Part shown: piece by piece, positions 12,557-25,861 of the stretch
Numbering within the stretch: position 1 is the first letter of the stretch
Layout of the letters: the number at the start of each line of letters is the position of its first letter
NCBI GenBank assembly: GCA_024752435.1
Contig: CP103022.1
Coordinates: 186,001 to 250,000, forward strand
Source of the DNA: Allantophomopsis cytisporea
Taxonomy: Eukaryota > Ascomycota > Leotiomycetes > Phacidiales > Phacidiaceae
Reading direction: 5' to 3'
Length of the DNA: 64,000 nucleotides
Notes under the pieces: generated by a model
Told to the model about the DNA's origin: nothing
The model's input: the letters and a program-made list of their open reading frames with translations, nothing else
The model's database searches: none
Translations under genes and position numbers: made by a program

Positions 12557-15500
12557 ATGGCATTATCACTATTTGAGGTAAAAATACTCGGCGATGAAGC
12601 CTCATTACTGCCCTCTCTAGACCGCATTGATCTATCTCGACAACTTTCTGCTGATTCGAGACCCTTGATAGCTGTCAGCTTAGCAGACAAAAAGCTATCT
12701 ACAAAGCCTTTGACTTTGTTTTACAACACCGCCCTACAGAATCGAGCCCTATTGTTACAGGAAATCACCACAACAAGAAATTCTACGACTGAGTTCCAGA
12801 ATTGGATCACAGACAATGCAACAAGCAGCATCCAGATCAGCTACATCTATGCTGAGTTAGTTTGGATCAAAATCAAGCTTCAGGCTGATTATGTAATTGT
12901 TCTTGCAATCTCACCAGCCAGCAATGGCCGAGAAGATTCTGTCAAAAAATCAGTATCATTACCTGCTAGAAAATTTCCCTCAGAATCATCAGAAGAACGG
13001 ACCAAGAGTCGTTGGTTTGAAGGATTGCCGCCAACACCAGGTTTATCAGAACACTTGGATCTTTTCCAAATGATGCCCTGGACAGCGACCTCGTTGGGTT
13101 CAGTGGAGACTTGGTCGCCTCATATCCACCAACTATTGAGAATGATGATACTTGATCCACGTCCTGCAGCTATATTCCTTGGCTCAGATAATGTGTTTCT
13201 TTACAACAAAGCTTATGTCCCCATCTTAGGCGACAGACATCCATCCGCATTTGGAAAGCGAGGGCTAAACTCTGGCATAGAGATCTGGGAAGAGCTACAT
13301 TTAGCTCTGGAAAAGTCGCAATCGACGGGTCTTGCTATTCATGGCCGTGTGACACATACTGCTATTGTACGGAAGAATGAGCTAAATGAATACTTCTACA
13401 CATGGTGCTTGATACCAGTCATTGGTCATTCTAGATGCCATTATCTGGTCTTGAACGATGTAACTGAGGCAAGGTACAATCTATGGCTTAGCCCTGAGAG
13501 AGAGAGAAGAGACAATACTAATGAAACGCAATAGCATTTCGAAACGGATGTTATCTACCATGTGCCTTCTAAAGACCAATATAGAGAGTATTACCACACC
13601 GCAAGATGTCTCTACACTTGGTGAGCCAATTTTGAGGGGATTGTCTTCTAATGGGTTCGACTTTCCTTTGGCAATGGTATATTCTCTGAGACACGATTTG
13701 GTGCGTGGTGGCCCAATGATCGAGCTACCTCGTTCCACCTCCAAGTTCTTCTGCTTCTTAAAAGGAAAAATTGGAATCCCCGATGGACATGTAGCAGCTC
13801 CATCCAAGATTGATCTGTGGTCCAGCGAGGATGGATTCGCACCCTATTTTCGGGAGGCTGTTCGCTCCAAGAGACCCGTTATTCTAAGCTCCGCAGATAA
13901 TAGTCTACCCTTACATCTGCTTCGTGGAACTACGCCGATTGAATTTCACGAGCTCTGTCGAAAAGTGGTGGTGTATCCTATACAGCCAGCCGCCTACAAC
14001 AACACGGTTGGATTTCTTGTTATCGGTAAATACATTTCTGAGTGTGTTTTCATATATGTATACTAAATTGAGAGAAGGACTGAATCCTAGACGACCTTAC
14101 GACGAGGAATACCAATGCGTAGTCATGCTTGTAGGAAGACTTCTTTCGGACTCTACTCTCCATATCAATTCAATACAAGATAACTCTACAGAGAGCAGCT
14201 ATCCCTCTACCGACTCACCAGACATGCTTCCAAATGAGCTTCAGCTCCGGACTGAAGAGGCACAACACTTCAATGAGAGATTACGACGATTTCAAAAGTT
14301 GGCTGAGATGTCGACTGTTGGAATGTTTGACTTCCATCCAAGTGGGAGGCTAATACAGGCAAATGTCAGTATTGCATATGTCCAAAAGTTTCCCATGTCA
14401 AGTCCCGTTCTCACTGACTGTCTGCAAAGGACACCTGGTTTCGTTTGAGTGGCTATCCTCGTGATTTCTCGGTTGCAGCAGAAAGTACTTTCATGGATTA
14501 TGTTTTCGAAGATGATGCACAGATCACTCTGAACGCTTGGGTCATATTGCTGAGAGGAGAGCCTATAACATTTGAAATGCGATGGAAACCATATGTCAAG
14601 GATGGTCAACCTATTAACAATGCTGCTGATGGGACATGGATCATAGCATCCTGCATTCCGGCTGCCAACGCTGACGGAACTATTGCTAGTATCTCAGGAT
14701 GTACTGTTGAAATCACGGCACAAAAACAGCGTATAAAGGATGCTGAAGATAGAGCTAATGCCCTTGAGCGCGCTGCGGCCAGTGAACAGCGCTTTGAAAA
14801 CTTCGCAGTCTTGGCACCCGTCGCCATCTATATCTTAGATACTGAAGGAAGGGTAACGTGTTCTGGTCCTAAAATTTTATCATATATGCTAATATTTTAT
14901 ATATATTTTTAGATGCAGTATTGTAATGACAAATGGTTCGAGATAACTGGATCGGTACACCGTGACTTCAAGGATATTCAATGGCTTGATAATGTTGCGG
15001 AAGAAGACCTCAATATTGTTAAAGACGCATGGCGACTCTTGATTGAAACTAAGCGTCAGACCGAGTTGCAATTCCGTTTGAAGAAACGCTGGAAGAAAGG
15101 TAGTAATGAGGAAGATAGTACGTGGGTGATGGCACTTGCATGTCCAGAGCTGTCCAAATCAGGAGAAGTGAAAGGTATCTTAGCGACGATGATCGAGGTA
15201 TCCGATTTCAAATGGGGAAAACGAGTTCAAAAACAGCAGACTGAGGATGCACTTGAAGCCAAACGACAGCAAGAGAAGTACGTTTTGTTCCGGCCGTAAT
15301 TCATATGTATTCAATCTAACCGTTCTTTCTACAAGGGCGATGCTAATACGTGAACTCCATGCTTTAGTTTCATTGATATGACATCTCACGAGGTAAGGCT
15401 CTTGTATGAATATTCATGCCGGTCTGACAAGATTCTAGATGCGAAACCCTCTGAGTGCTGTTCTCCAATGTGCAGATTCTATGATTGCATGGTTAGATGA

Positions 15501-16830
15501 TATCACTAAAGCTATGGACGCATTCCCATCGCCGCCAGAAATCTTTGGTAGAATTCAAGAGAAGATAGACAACTGTTCGGGTGCAGCTCAAACGATAACA
15601 GCCTGCGCCATGCATCAAAATAGGGTGGTTGATGATGTTCTCACGCTTTCAAAACTGGACTCAAAACTCCTCAATATCTCTCCGGTTAAGATACGGCCAG
15701 CGTCAATCGTTGAAGATGCACTTAAAATGTTTGACTTGCAGCTGAAATCTGCAGGGATCAGTGTGGACTTTCAAGTACAACCTTCATTAGATATTCTCGG
15801 TATTGATTGGGTGATGATAGATCCAAGTCGAGTCTTTCAGGTACTGATCAATCTCCTGACGAATGCCATAAAATTTACCGAGATAGAAAATGGTCGTCAG
15901 ATTGAAGTCAAGCTATCGGCATTCAAGCATCTACCTCCTCCAGACCAGCTCGAAAGGCATGTGGAATATGTTCCAAGGCGAACAAGGAGGGGTTCCAGTA
16001 CTCAGGATTTGGACAATGAATCCGACGAATTCGTCTTTATTCACTTTGCGATTAAGGACATGGGATGTGGGCTCACAACCCTCGAGAAACAGAGGCTCTT
16101 TGCACGTTTCGCCCAAGCTGTTCCACGAACGCATGTACGATATGGTGGTTCCGGATTAGGGCTGTTCATTAGTCGTGAGCTTTGTGAAATGCAAGGCGGC
16201 GGGATCGGTGTTACGTCCGAAGTTGGTCAAGGGTCTACATTTGCGTTTTATGTGAAGGCTCAGAAAACTCAAGAGATGTTTTCACAGCAGGTTGAATGGA
16301 AACAAGGAATCATCAGACCTCCATCATATCAGAATCCAGAGAAGACTGTAAAGAAGGCTATATCATGGAAGAACATGAGTGTTCTTGTTGTGGAAGACAA
16401 CCTCGTAAATCAGAAAGTCTTGTGCCAGCAACTCAAGCGACTTGGCTGTGAGGTCTCTGTCGCTTCGCATGGGGCTGAAGCGCTGAGCTTCCTTCGAACG
16501 ACACATTTCTGGGAAGGCCAAGAGTCAACGGGGAAATCTCTATCGATTATACTGATAGATATTGAGATGCCCGTCATGGACGGACTCACGTGTATACGGG
16601 AGATCCGAAAATTGGAGCGAGAGCATGTCATAACTTCTCACGTTCCCGTCATCGCCGTTTCTGCCAACGCAAGAGTTGAACAGATCGCCGATGCAAAAAA
16701 TTGCGGTATGGATGACATGGTTACAAAACCATTCCGGATGCCAGATCTGATCCCGAAGATGGAATTTCTTATAGCAAGTACGGTGGCTAGCGGGTCTGTA
16801 TCTGCAAAGATATCGTCTGCTGTAATATAA
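12557..16830 (+). CDS. Hybrid sensor histidine kinase (PAS-HisKA-HATPase-REC)
   Basis: A two-component hybrid kinase of about 1299 aa, joined from 12557-13473, 13535-14025, 14078-14364, 14430-14852, 14913-15277, 15368-15392 and 15439-16830; all six introns (46-90 nt) keep frame. There is an N-terminal sensory region with an MPW..T.LG motif, then two PAS-like domains (around LAEMSTVGMFDFHPSG and FAVLAPVAIYILD). The H box SHEMRNPLSAVLQ has the phospho-acceptor His near residue 835. The ATPase N box is NLLTNAIKFTE and the G boxes are DMGCGL and GGSGLGLF. The receiver domain has VVEDN, the phospho-acceptor Asp near 1210 (IDIEMPVMDG) and a TKPF lysine. Known families pass phosphate to an HPt protein and then to response regulators of MAP-kinase or transcription pathways. 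The stimulus cannot be read from sequence. It is convergent with the dynamin-like gene. Confidence 0.93.
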
Positions 16831-17642
16831 TGAGAGTTTCTTTTAACAATCAAATTACCTTCGCACATCCAGTTGATCGAGTAGGGTGTGCTGATCATTA
16901 ATTGATGAGGACATTAAGAGGAAGAGATCTTCTGTATAGCTAGCTTGATTGTCTCCTAGACTGATTAGTAGAGGGTCGTATAAGATCGTAAGTAATGGAA
17001 TCACTGAATAAGTCGAAAACTAAATTCGAACGAGACATCACCAGATCATGAGATATTGAGCAGGTCAAATTACTTACAATAGCATTTACTGTTCAGTAGA
17101 CGATGTCACCGATATTTCTCGACGTATCGTGGCGGTCATGAATCGAAAGATCATATTCAAATCCATAGTTCGATTCGAATATCATAACCAGCGTATCACT
17201 GCCTTTCCTAAACATGTTGGTTGAGGCTTGTAGTCTTGGCTATTGTATCAGCTTCTCTACTTCTCTTATCTGTCATATAAAGAGGTACTAGGAAGACAAA
17301 CACACGTATGATAGTCTGAGGTTTCTTAAGTTAAGTATCCCGTCTTTAGCATCAAGTGCTGCAGTTCTAGCGCCAGGTTCGACAGATCTAGTATCAAGCT
17401 GCATAGTCCTGGTAGCAGAATCTCTTATATCCGCTATTCTAGTATCGGCCTCTTGCTCTCTGGATCCATGTTTCTTCTGGATCAACTCGTCTTTAAACAT
17501 GAGATTTGTCCAAAATACGTAACTCTGAAGCTGAGAATAATTACAAAGTCTGTAAGTCTTCTACTTGGTATTATCACGTAATATAAGATATTCAATTGTT
17601 AATCTAAAGTAAAGAAAACGGCCAAGAAAGTGATACCGCTCT
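16831..17642. other. Intergenic between convergent genes
   Basis: About 0.8 kb between the histidine kinase and dynamin-like 3' ends. It contains a degenerate 21-bp repeat patch (separate entry); otherwise nothing seen. Confidence 0.6.
17340..17460 (-). repeat. Degenerate 21-bp repeats coding heptads
   Basis: On the minus strand an open frame (17288-17500) reads as seven-residue units EADTRIA, QLDTRSV, EPGARTA, ALDAKDG, with GATACTAGA- or GCTAGAAC-like cores about 21 bp apart. It lies just downstream of the dynamin-like stop and is not joined to it by any clear splice pair. It may be a relic of a coiled-coil gene; function unknown. Confidence 0.4.
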
Positions 17643-20214
17643 TCAGTGACGAAGTATATTCTTTCCTTCCTCCAAGGCCTTGATCTCTTTTTCCAAACTT
17701 CGGCGCTTGTCCTTAGCGGATCTACTCTCACCAGCAATCTCTTCAAGCTCTGCAGGGTTTAAAGAAGCGACAAACAAAGGTGAAAATATCCTGAGAGGAC
17801 TGCCAGGCCCATTCAAAAGATGGTGATCGACTCCTTGCATACAGATGGAATCGATATAGCGCATTCGTGCAACACGATAGTATGCTCTGAGTATACAGTA
17901 GATATCGCTCACAGCATGGTCGATGCCATGAGTAGGACCAGTGGACGTAATGTCTTCAAGCCTTACAAGAGGGCCGCCAAACACATTACCATTCCCGTTT
18001 GCTGGGCCTGGAGGACTTGCAATCGCGACAGCTGACAATGATGCATTGAGCCTCTCCAGCCGAAACTTTTGTAAGTCTTGTTGGAAAATTGGATTTTTGG
18101 TAAACGGTGTCCCATATTTCTCGACTTCTGTGATAAATTCGATTTGCTTGATAGCAATCTTGTACTGCTCGACGAGCTTGTCATTGAGAATAGCCATAAG
18201 TCCCAAACGTATTCGTTCTTCTGGAAAAATGTGTTCCATGACTTTACAGATGAAATCATGGACATAAGCTATCATATCAACGAGGTATTCCATAGTCAAA
18301 CCCCGCCAGTTTCTGGATTGTTGCTGCCACAACGTCGATACAACTGCAGGTGATATGGCTTCTAGAGCACTTCCTCTAGCTTTTCGATACTCTTCTTCAA
18401 TCCAGTCAAGCATGGAGCGTCTCTCCGGCTTAGAGATCTCCCAGTCATTCTGAAATATACCCGATAGCTCTGGATAGCGATCGACTAGCTCATAAGCACC
18501 AGGGCTCATCGCTGCAGCTTCATTTGTGTCTGACGTATAATCCGTAGCTTCTGACTGGCTGTCAGAAGTGTAGTTGAGGTTATCTCCTGGTCTGTGATTC
18601 TCCTCCTCTTCCTCCTCCTTATCATCCTCATATTCGTCTTCTTCATTTTCTTCATCATGAGCAGCCGAAGTCTCTCCATTAACCTGTTTGATCTTGAAAG
18701 ATATGGTATGACCCTTTCTGGCCATATCAGATGCGTACTTGTCGCTTCGGTTCATGAACAATGTAGGTAGTCTTGTTTCCGCGATTTCCGTGAAGACTTG
18801 GTTGCGTGCATAGTACGCATCAAGTGCATGATCTGTAATCTTCTGAAATTCGGCTGCCTTTAGATGGAGGAACCACTGCTGCTGCTCCGTCGAAGTACGA
18901 TCTTCCCCCATATCCTTGAGCGCTTTCTTACATTTTTGAAGACTTTCGTTGATCTGTCGCTTGACATGAGGAAGCTCGCGCTTTGTAATCTCGATTAACA
19001 GTTCTTGAAGGCGTTTTTTCAACGACTCCATTCCAACATGGGATCGATCGAGAGAGGACCATGGATCTCGACTAAAGAATTCTCGTTCTGCCTCATCTCG
19101 TTGCTCTGGGGAAGCTGCGTCTTGAAGTTTGCCCCTATTCCGAAGGACATAATACCCAAGCTGCAAGGGACTTTTCTCGCCTTTGACAAAGCTCATTACT
19201 CTTCCTTCTGTTCCGGGATCAATAAGGTCGGGCTTGGTGAGACTAGAATGCATCAGTTCAGTTACAAGAAAGTTCAAGACCATATTTAACTTACACACCA
19301 AGAGTTCGGGTGCCTTGAGGGTCCGCTTTATGCGCCATCTGCATAAGTAGAATCCGCATTAGCTAAATTCGTGCTTCAATATTTTCAGCACCTACAGATA
19401 ATATCTCCCAATTTTCCTCGTCTTCTCCAGCTGGTAGTACAGCGAGTATGACAGTTCTTTCATCCTGAATATATGCTGAGGCCATCTCCTTCACAAAACT
19501 TATATCACTCGACTTTGTGCGGCCCTCCACTTGCCTGCGAAAGATCCCTGGTGTGTCGATAATGCTGAGGTTTTGTAGTCCAGGACCACTCAACTCAATT
19601 TTCAATATATCGCCGCTAAAAGTTGGGAGTTCAACATTTTCATCAAGGGACTCTGGGTCACGAATACCCATAACTGTGCGAACCTGTCCAAGGATTTTAG
19701 CAAATACGAACGTAAGAATTGGAAAAGGTCTCGCACTTCTTTCAGAATTGCCCCGAATCCATCGCCCGTAAATGTCGAGAGGCTGTCCTTTTTATACTCT
19801 CGAAGTCTTGCTTTTTTTTCGGTTCCTGCCGAAGGCGATGGGATAATCGAAACGGCAGTATTCTGCACAGATGTGTTCCGGAATGTGATCTGAGTTGGGA
19901 ACGTAGTGCATAGCTGAGAGTTTCTTGGAAACGGAAGCTTCGTGAGAGCCTCAAGAACAGAGCTTTTGCCACTAGTTTTGGTCAGTATCATTTGGTGTTA
20001 AAACTCGAAAGACTTCTTAAGACAAACACCTACCTGGATTGATCGCCAACTACAACCAACTATTAAATTTAGTAGCCACAACAGTATACTGCAAAGTGGC
20101 ACTCACTTGCGGAAGTCCTATGTATTGGGAAACACCACATTCACGGAGTCTGTCTATTTTGTTAAGCTCTGCTGCATTTGTTGTTATCTGGTATGTAGTT
20201 GCCAAGGACGCCAT
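17643..20214 (-). CDS. Dynamin-like GTPase
   Basis: A large GTPase of the dynamin superfamily, 766 aa, joined on the minus strand from exons 20107-20214, 20034-20059, 19737-19971, 19396-19683, 19295-19338 and 17643-19242. The five introns are 47-62 nt and keep frame. The GTPase domain shows P-loop GDQSSGKSS (residues 41-49), the switch-1 region with a conserved threonine, DTPG (about 166-169) and TKPD (about 236-239). A middle/stalk domain follows, interrupted by a very acidic Glu/Asp insert at roughly 18595-18660, and a GED-like C-terminus ends in a charged coiled coil. Family members self-assemble to remodel or divide membranes. This form resembles the expanded, poorly characterised fungal dynamin/Mx-type set more than Vps1 or Dnm1, so its membrane target is unknown. 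The ATG at 20214 gives the usual short pre-P-loop sequence. Confidence 0.92.
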
Positions 20215-22025
20215 GTTGTTGGTGATGTAGAAACTTGCAGAGTAATGTCTTGCTTGAGGAAACAGGTAGGCACAAGAGATTCGAGAAAATAAAATGAAGT
20301 TGATTCATAGTCAGTTTATGATGGAGGAGGGCTTCTATTTGTACCAAGCTACTGAGAAGTGCTTACACTTTCCTTGACACTGCTCTTTCTGGATGTAGGA
20401 GGAGAAAATGTTGTCTATGTTTCGCATCATGTAGGCTCGTATCATCTGTATCTATCTTTGCAGACTCGAACGAGCAATTTTATATAGAATCCATGGTGAT
20501 GCCCTATCTCGTTTCAGCCTCGTAAGAATGGCAAGGTATTAAGGGTGCCCCTAGAATATTGCAACCAGTGCTGAAATGATCGAACTCTTATGTACCTTGG
20601 GAATACATTTTTAAAGTACGCATCTTTTGACGAAAAAGACCTCGGAGGACGTGTTGTTTCACCCGTTTCGATGGCATGTATGGTACAGAATTTCATGGAC
20701 CTTTTCGTAGGTAGGAGGACATCGTCAAATTTGGCTCTGCTGTCTGTAGATCTTATTCATAATTGATCTGCCTTGCAGCACATTCTTCAAGGATTGCTTA
20801 ACAAACAATGGAGTTCTTTGTCTGATCGTAGCCAACATGCATAGGTCGGACAGTAACAGATAGATTGCGCGCGGTTCTCGGTGTAGGTATACAAGGACGC
20901 AAATGTAAGGGTTTATGCATAGGTGAGCGTCGTATCGGAGATGCTCCGTACCCTTTTATACAAACCAAGCAAGCCTATTATCGAAGCAGTGTCTAGGATT
21001 CGAGTGCTCTTGAGTAGCAGATGAAACACCAACAACAGTATACGATACGAGAAACTGGGCTCTGCGACAAATCCCTCTTAGGGACATCTTACTCTTTTGT
21101 TGTCTGTGTCTGTGCGAAAAATGATTCGCGGCTACGGCAAAGGATTTGATGGCGCGTACTGCGTAGTGTCGTAAATTCACTTGCGCCTGGAGGCCTCAGG
21201 CTCATGAATTCATCGAAGTCCTCCATTGGCTCTGACCTCTTCTCATATAAACATCAATACAGTGCACATCTGTTTGAACGCCAGCCGTGACAGTACCCTA
21301 CGAGGCAGAGTTCCAAGAGCCAACACTTGTGATAGTAATGGTCAGTGTTTTTCAACGGCTGGTCATCCGTGACTACGAATTTCAATGGGACAATCTCATC
21401 TTCCTCGAAGCATAGGAAGCCACATGGTCATCGTTATATACGAGCATATAACTACTACCCCCACAATATACACGCGTGATGTAGTGTTATCCTGGGACAC
21501 TTGAACTCACATCTACGATACTTACCAGAACAGCTACCGAGGGCTTCGGTTCTTCAGAAGATAACCCTTGCGGGGAAATGTGACCCACAAGACACATCAT
21601 ACATATGCGCACATAGTATGCATGTACATATGTATGCGTGCCAATCCCATCATCTTGCTTATCTTGGTCTTAATCGACAAGCTTAAGACCGAGCGCTCAG
21701 ACGTTTGGTTATGCCGGATAGTATCGTGGTCTCGTAAACAAAATATGGAGACGGTTAAAAGGTTCGCTTGTATCGCATGGTATTGTAGAACTTTATCCCG
21801 AGAGGAGCTTCTTAAAGAGAACAATCAACCATATATCTAGGTGCCCTCTATCTTCTGATTTGCCGTAACAGCTGTGGGGAAATGCACATCTCTTTGAACC
21901 TTGCAGGTGCTTTCTCTTGTTAACGAATACAAGTATAGATCTATTTGCTGCCATGGTGTGTGTACAATGACTGAGTATCACTGTTGTTTTTGGTGGACCA
22001 ATTTCACACTTATCCAGTCATAAAT
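20215..22025. other. Divergent intergenic region
   Basis: About 1.8 kb between the divergent dynamin-like and GH5 genes. It must contain both promoters. Only short frames with stops on every strand are seen, and no RNA gene. Confidence 0.6.
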
Positions 22026-23590
22026 ATGCATTTCCTAAAATACCTCTCATCATTCTGTTCTATTTTGTTTCACCTAGACTTCGTGATTGCCTCACCTTTG
22101 AAGGAGACACCACGTTCTTCATGGCCTAATGCTCCTTTGACCACCTCAGGGAGATGGATATTGGATAGCGCCGGCAACAACATAACGTACGCGGGTGTGA
22201 ACTGGCCCGGTGCCGCAGATACCATGCTTCCTGAAGGTCTCCAATACAACTCTATTGCCAACATCGTCAGTGAGATCAAGAGCTTGGGGATGAATGTCAT
22301 CCGACTCACCTACGCTATCGAGATGATCGACGACTACTATGCCGGAGGTGAAGAGGACGTTTCAATCCTGACGTCGCTCCAAAACGCGCTTGGGTCGGAA
22401 AATGGAACAATTGTGTTCAACGAAGTTGTTGCGAATAATCCGACATTTAGTGCTAATACTACGAGGATGGAGGTGAGTTTGAAAATTGACACGGGCGAGG
22501 ACGGCGATATATGAATAAATGGTATTATGGCTCATATGACTGACAAACATGATATGAAAAGGTATTCGATGCTGTGGCTTCAGAATGCGCCCAACAAGAG
22601 ATTTACGTGCACCTTGATAACCATATGTCACTCGCCGAGTGGTGCTGTGATGAGGGAGATGGAAACGGTTGGTTTGGAGATACATACTTCAACATTTCCA
22701 ATTGGCGGCGAGGGTTGGGATACATGGCAACAAGGGTATAGCCAACATCCTACTGTTTCTTCGCACTCATATCGCTTTCAAGACTAATGCTATGACTAGG
22801 GGTTGAACTGGCCAAGTCTTGTGTCTATGTCCCTTCGCAATGAACTCCGATATCCCGGGGATACATCTGCCGTTGCAGCAAACTACACCTGGGAGGATTG
22901 GTATACCAACATCGTGCCGGCCACAAAAGTTATCAATACTGCCAATCCCTCTGTTCTTATCTTCTTGTCCGGACTGGATTTCGACGTCGACCTCTCCCCA
23001 ATCACCATTGCTGCGCCCCTCACACCATCCGAAGAGACGTTCCAGAAATCCGACTTCTCGGGTTATGAAGATAAACTCGTCCTCGAACTACACAATTACG
23101 CTAGCGACACTACAAGCTGTGAAGATCTCGAGGCCAATTTGTATGAGTCCGGTTACAATGCTTTGGACACGACGAATAGCACAGTTAAGAATGTGATGCC
23201 GGTGGTCATGACAGAATGGGGACACGGTCAAGATTCGGATTCTTATCAAAGTATTTATCAAACTTGCTTGCAGAGCTATTTGACAGAAAATAAGGCGGGT
23301 TGGATGGTCTGGGTACTGGCAGGAAGCTATTATATCAGACAGGGCGCTCAAGATGCTGATGAGACTTGGGGTATGTTGTTTTCCACTTGAATCCTCCCGA
23401 CCACTTTAATCGACTACATGATTCGACGATGATTGAAATATTTGAATTCTTATTGGACTTCCTGGACGCTAACGTTGAATCTGTGTGACCTTTAGGTTTA
23501 TTGAATCACACTTGGCAGAGTTGGAGAGACTCTGCGGATATAAACTCGGTTGTCATACCGATGGTCACAGGTACAAAGACATATGGATGA
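22026..23590 (+). CDS. Secreted glycoside hydrolase family 5 enzyme
   Basis: A predicted extracellular retaining glycosidase (cellulase-like GH5 fold), 428 aa, joined from 22026-22472, 22562-22735, 22800-23370 and 23496-23590 with introns of 89, 64 and 125 nt. The first about 23 residues form a signal peptide ending near FVIAS. GH5 landmarks are visible: MNVIRLTY early, LDNHMSLAEWCC, the SLRNEL motif with the likely acid/base Glu near residue 222, LELHNYA, and MTEWGHG with the likely nucleophile Glu near 346. Several Cys residues and N-glycosylation sites fit secretion. The substrate (glucan, mannan or another beta-glycan) cannot be decided here. It stands alone, without other carbohydrate-active genes nearby. 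Confidence 0.92.
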
Positions 23591-24799
23591 GCAGTGGTAT
23601 TGGTTGAGCTACTAGGTTTATGGTAACCCAAGAATTATAAGGAATCTTGACCATGTTCATAGGCAGAGGCTTTTTTTTTTGTCTCCTGCTTCGATCCCCT
23701 CAACCGCGCAATTTGAAAGGTGTAACCGCATTTTCGTGACTCATATAAGCTCACTTTAGACGCAAACCTTGTGATCCTAGTTACCAGGAACTTCTAGAAC
23801 TTTACATATTATTCAGCCTATAAATTCGCCGCGGACAAATGGCAGCCGTAGTCTGAAAAGTAGCAGCAGTGATTTTGACTGCGGCGCTATACTCTTATGC
23901 GAATAGACCCTGAGACTTCGATACATTTGGTTAAGGCTATTATACTTATTAAGAACTAGACAGCGCCACAAAGCTAGTGCTTGAACATAGGACCAGTTAT
24001 GGTACACTAGACCACTTTGATAGCGATTATAATCAAGCGAGGTAAGCCGACCCGTCTTCTCAAAATGCGGGATGGATTCCAGCTTTACAGTCATATCCTT
24101 CCAGAAGCGAGACCCCAGATGTATAAATGTTTAGAGGTTTAGCGTTGACAGACTGGCAAATGAAGATATAGAAAGCGAAGAAATATACATTATAGTTGTT
24201 CACTATTTATATACCGGTAAACGATTCACCTTGGAGTTTTGGGCCTCTCTGTTCTGAAGGGAGAGATCGGCCTGTCGCTAAAAGTTACTGAACTTGCGAA
24301 ATTGATGGTCAAACTGTGCAGCCGCGTGGCGGAATGATCTAGGTGAAGCCAGGTAAGACAGCCAAGTAGGTGATTCGATTGATCAAGGTGTTACCTTCTC
24401 CGTAGCGCTTTTGTATTGGACGCCCAATGTCTAGATGACCTGTTTGTTGAAATCTGTGTTCTAAATAGGTGAAGATTCCACATTGGGGAAATGAGATTTC
24501 CAGAGAGGTATCAACTGAAAAAGAGCTCGCCGAACTTGAAGCCTCGTATAGAAGGTGTAATGAATAAGACGCATTATCTAAGCAGCGTGCTTTCAGTATA
24601 ATAGAAATATGTAGGATGAGTATGTAAGGTAAGACGAGGGGGCCAAAGGAGCCAGGTTAAATCATGAATCATGATAGTTATTTTCTATATAATCAACCAA
24701 TGTCTATCTGCTACCAAACCTTTTCAATCTAAAAGGCAAGATAACCAAAACTCCTTTCAATAATAACAAAGCCGAGCATAACAAGCAAGAACCACAACA
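23591..24799. other. Intergenic, no gene recognised
   Basis: About 1.2 kb of AT-rich sequence. A 93-residue minus-strand frame (23813-24094) has a somewhat protein-like composition, but I recognise no family and find no exon partners. Confidence 0.55.
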
Positions 24800-25861
24800 A
24801 TGACAACAGAACCCACTCCTCTCAGTTCCATACTGTCCCAACCTATTCTACAACCCCTCCCCCCCGACCAGGTAGAGTTCTACCTCTCCAAGTCCCCATT
24901 CATCCAGCTCCCAGGTGCTATAAATCTGCGCACCCTAAAGTCTCCAACTATCCTTGCAGACCGTATCTACCGCTCTGGAGAACTCACCCTGATCCCAGCG
25001 CCGGCACTCACCCAACTCTCTTCTACTTACAACATTCGTACCATTTACGACTTCCGCAGCGCCGACGAGCGGAAGAAATCTCCTAGCCCCGTGATTGCCG
25101 GTGTAGAAACAGTGTGGACTCCTAACACTGCCGATAGAGCCGTGTACGTCAGTGATGAACATGGAGATCGGAGGAGGAAGGAAGTCCCGAATCCTGTTCC
25201 GGCGGTCTTATTTGCAGAGGACAAAAGGGTTGAAGCGTGGAAAATGAAGTACCAGAACATTCTGGATATGTATTCGCACATTTATAAAGTGGTGTTCGAG
25301 GATCTACTGACTGACCGTGAGGGAGCCGTCTTGTTTCATTGCACTGGTATGTACTCTCCAAACCTTTACTAAGTTTAACCCGCGTGATTAAGCTCAATTT
25401 CGCTCCTTATGATTCCTCTCTCACTACCGTGTTAAGCTGATTTGTGAGTAGCTGGCAAAGATCGCACGGGCATCCTTGCAACCCTTATACTTGCTCTGTG
25501 TCACGCTCCCCGCGCAATTATAGCGCATGAGTATCTTCTGACTCGTATTGGGGTTGAACGCTTTCGTGATTATTTGTTCAAGAATTTGTTCGGGATGCAA
25601 AAAGAGAGCACTGAAGGGACCGGAACGAAGGACAAGTTAGTGGAGCTTGGTTTACTAGAAATGGGTGAGACGCGGGAGACAACAATTATGGGGTTTTTAG
25701 ACTGGATGGATGAGAGATGGGGTAATGTAGTGGGATACGCTAAAGAAGAAAAAGAGGATGGTATTTATCCTGGGGTAAATGGGTGGCTGATTAAAGAGTT
25801 GGGGTTTGCAGAGGGGGATTTGGAGAAGATCAAGAGTAACTTAGGAACGAGGAGTGTATGA
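24800..25861 (+). CDS. Tyrosine phosphatase-like protein (Y_phosphatase3 type)
   Basis: A predicted cytosolic phosphatase of 318 aa, joined from 24800-25346 and 25452-25861 with a 105-nt intron. It begins with the family-typical region INLRTLKSPTILADRIYRSG, then YNIRTIYDFRSADERKKSP. The active-site loop HCTAGKDRTG is created across the intron, with catalytic Cys near 181 and Arg near 187 in a C-x5-R signature. The C-terminal helical part matches the usual fungal and bacterial tyrosine/serine phosphatases of this group (Pfam Y_phosphatase3). Natural substrates in fungi are mostly unknown. The ATG at 24800 follows an A-rich leader, a common fungal start context. Confidence 0.9.
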
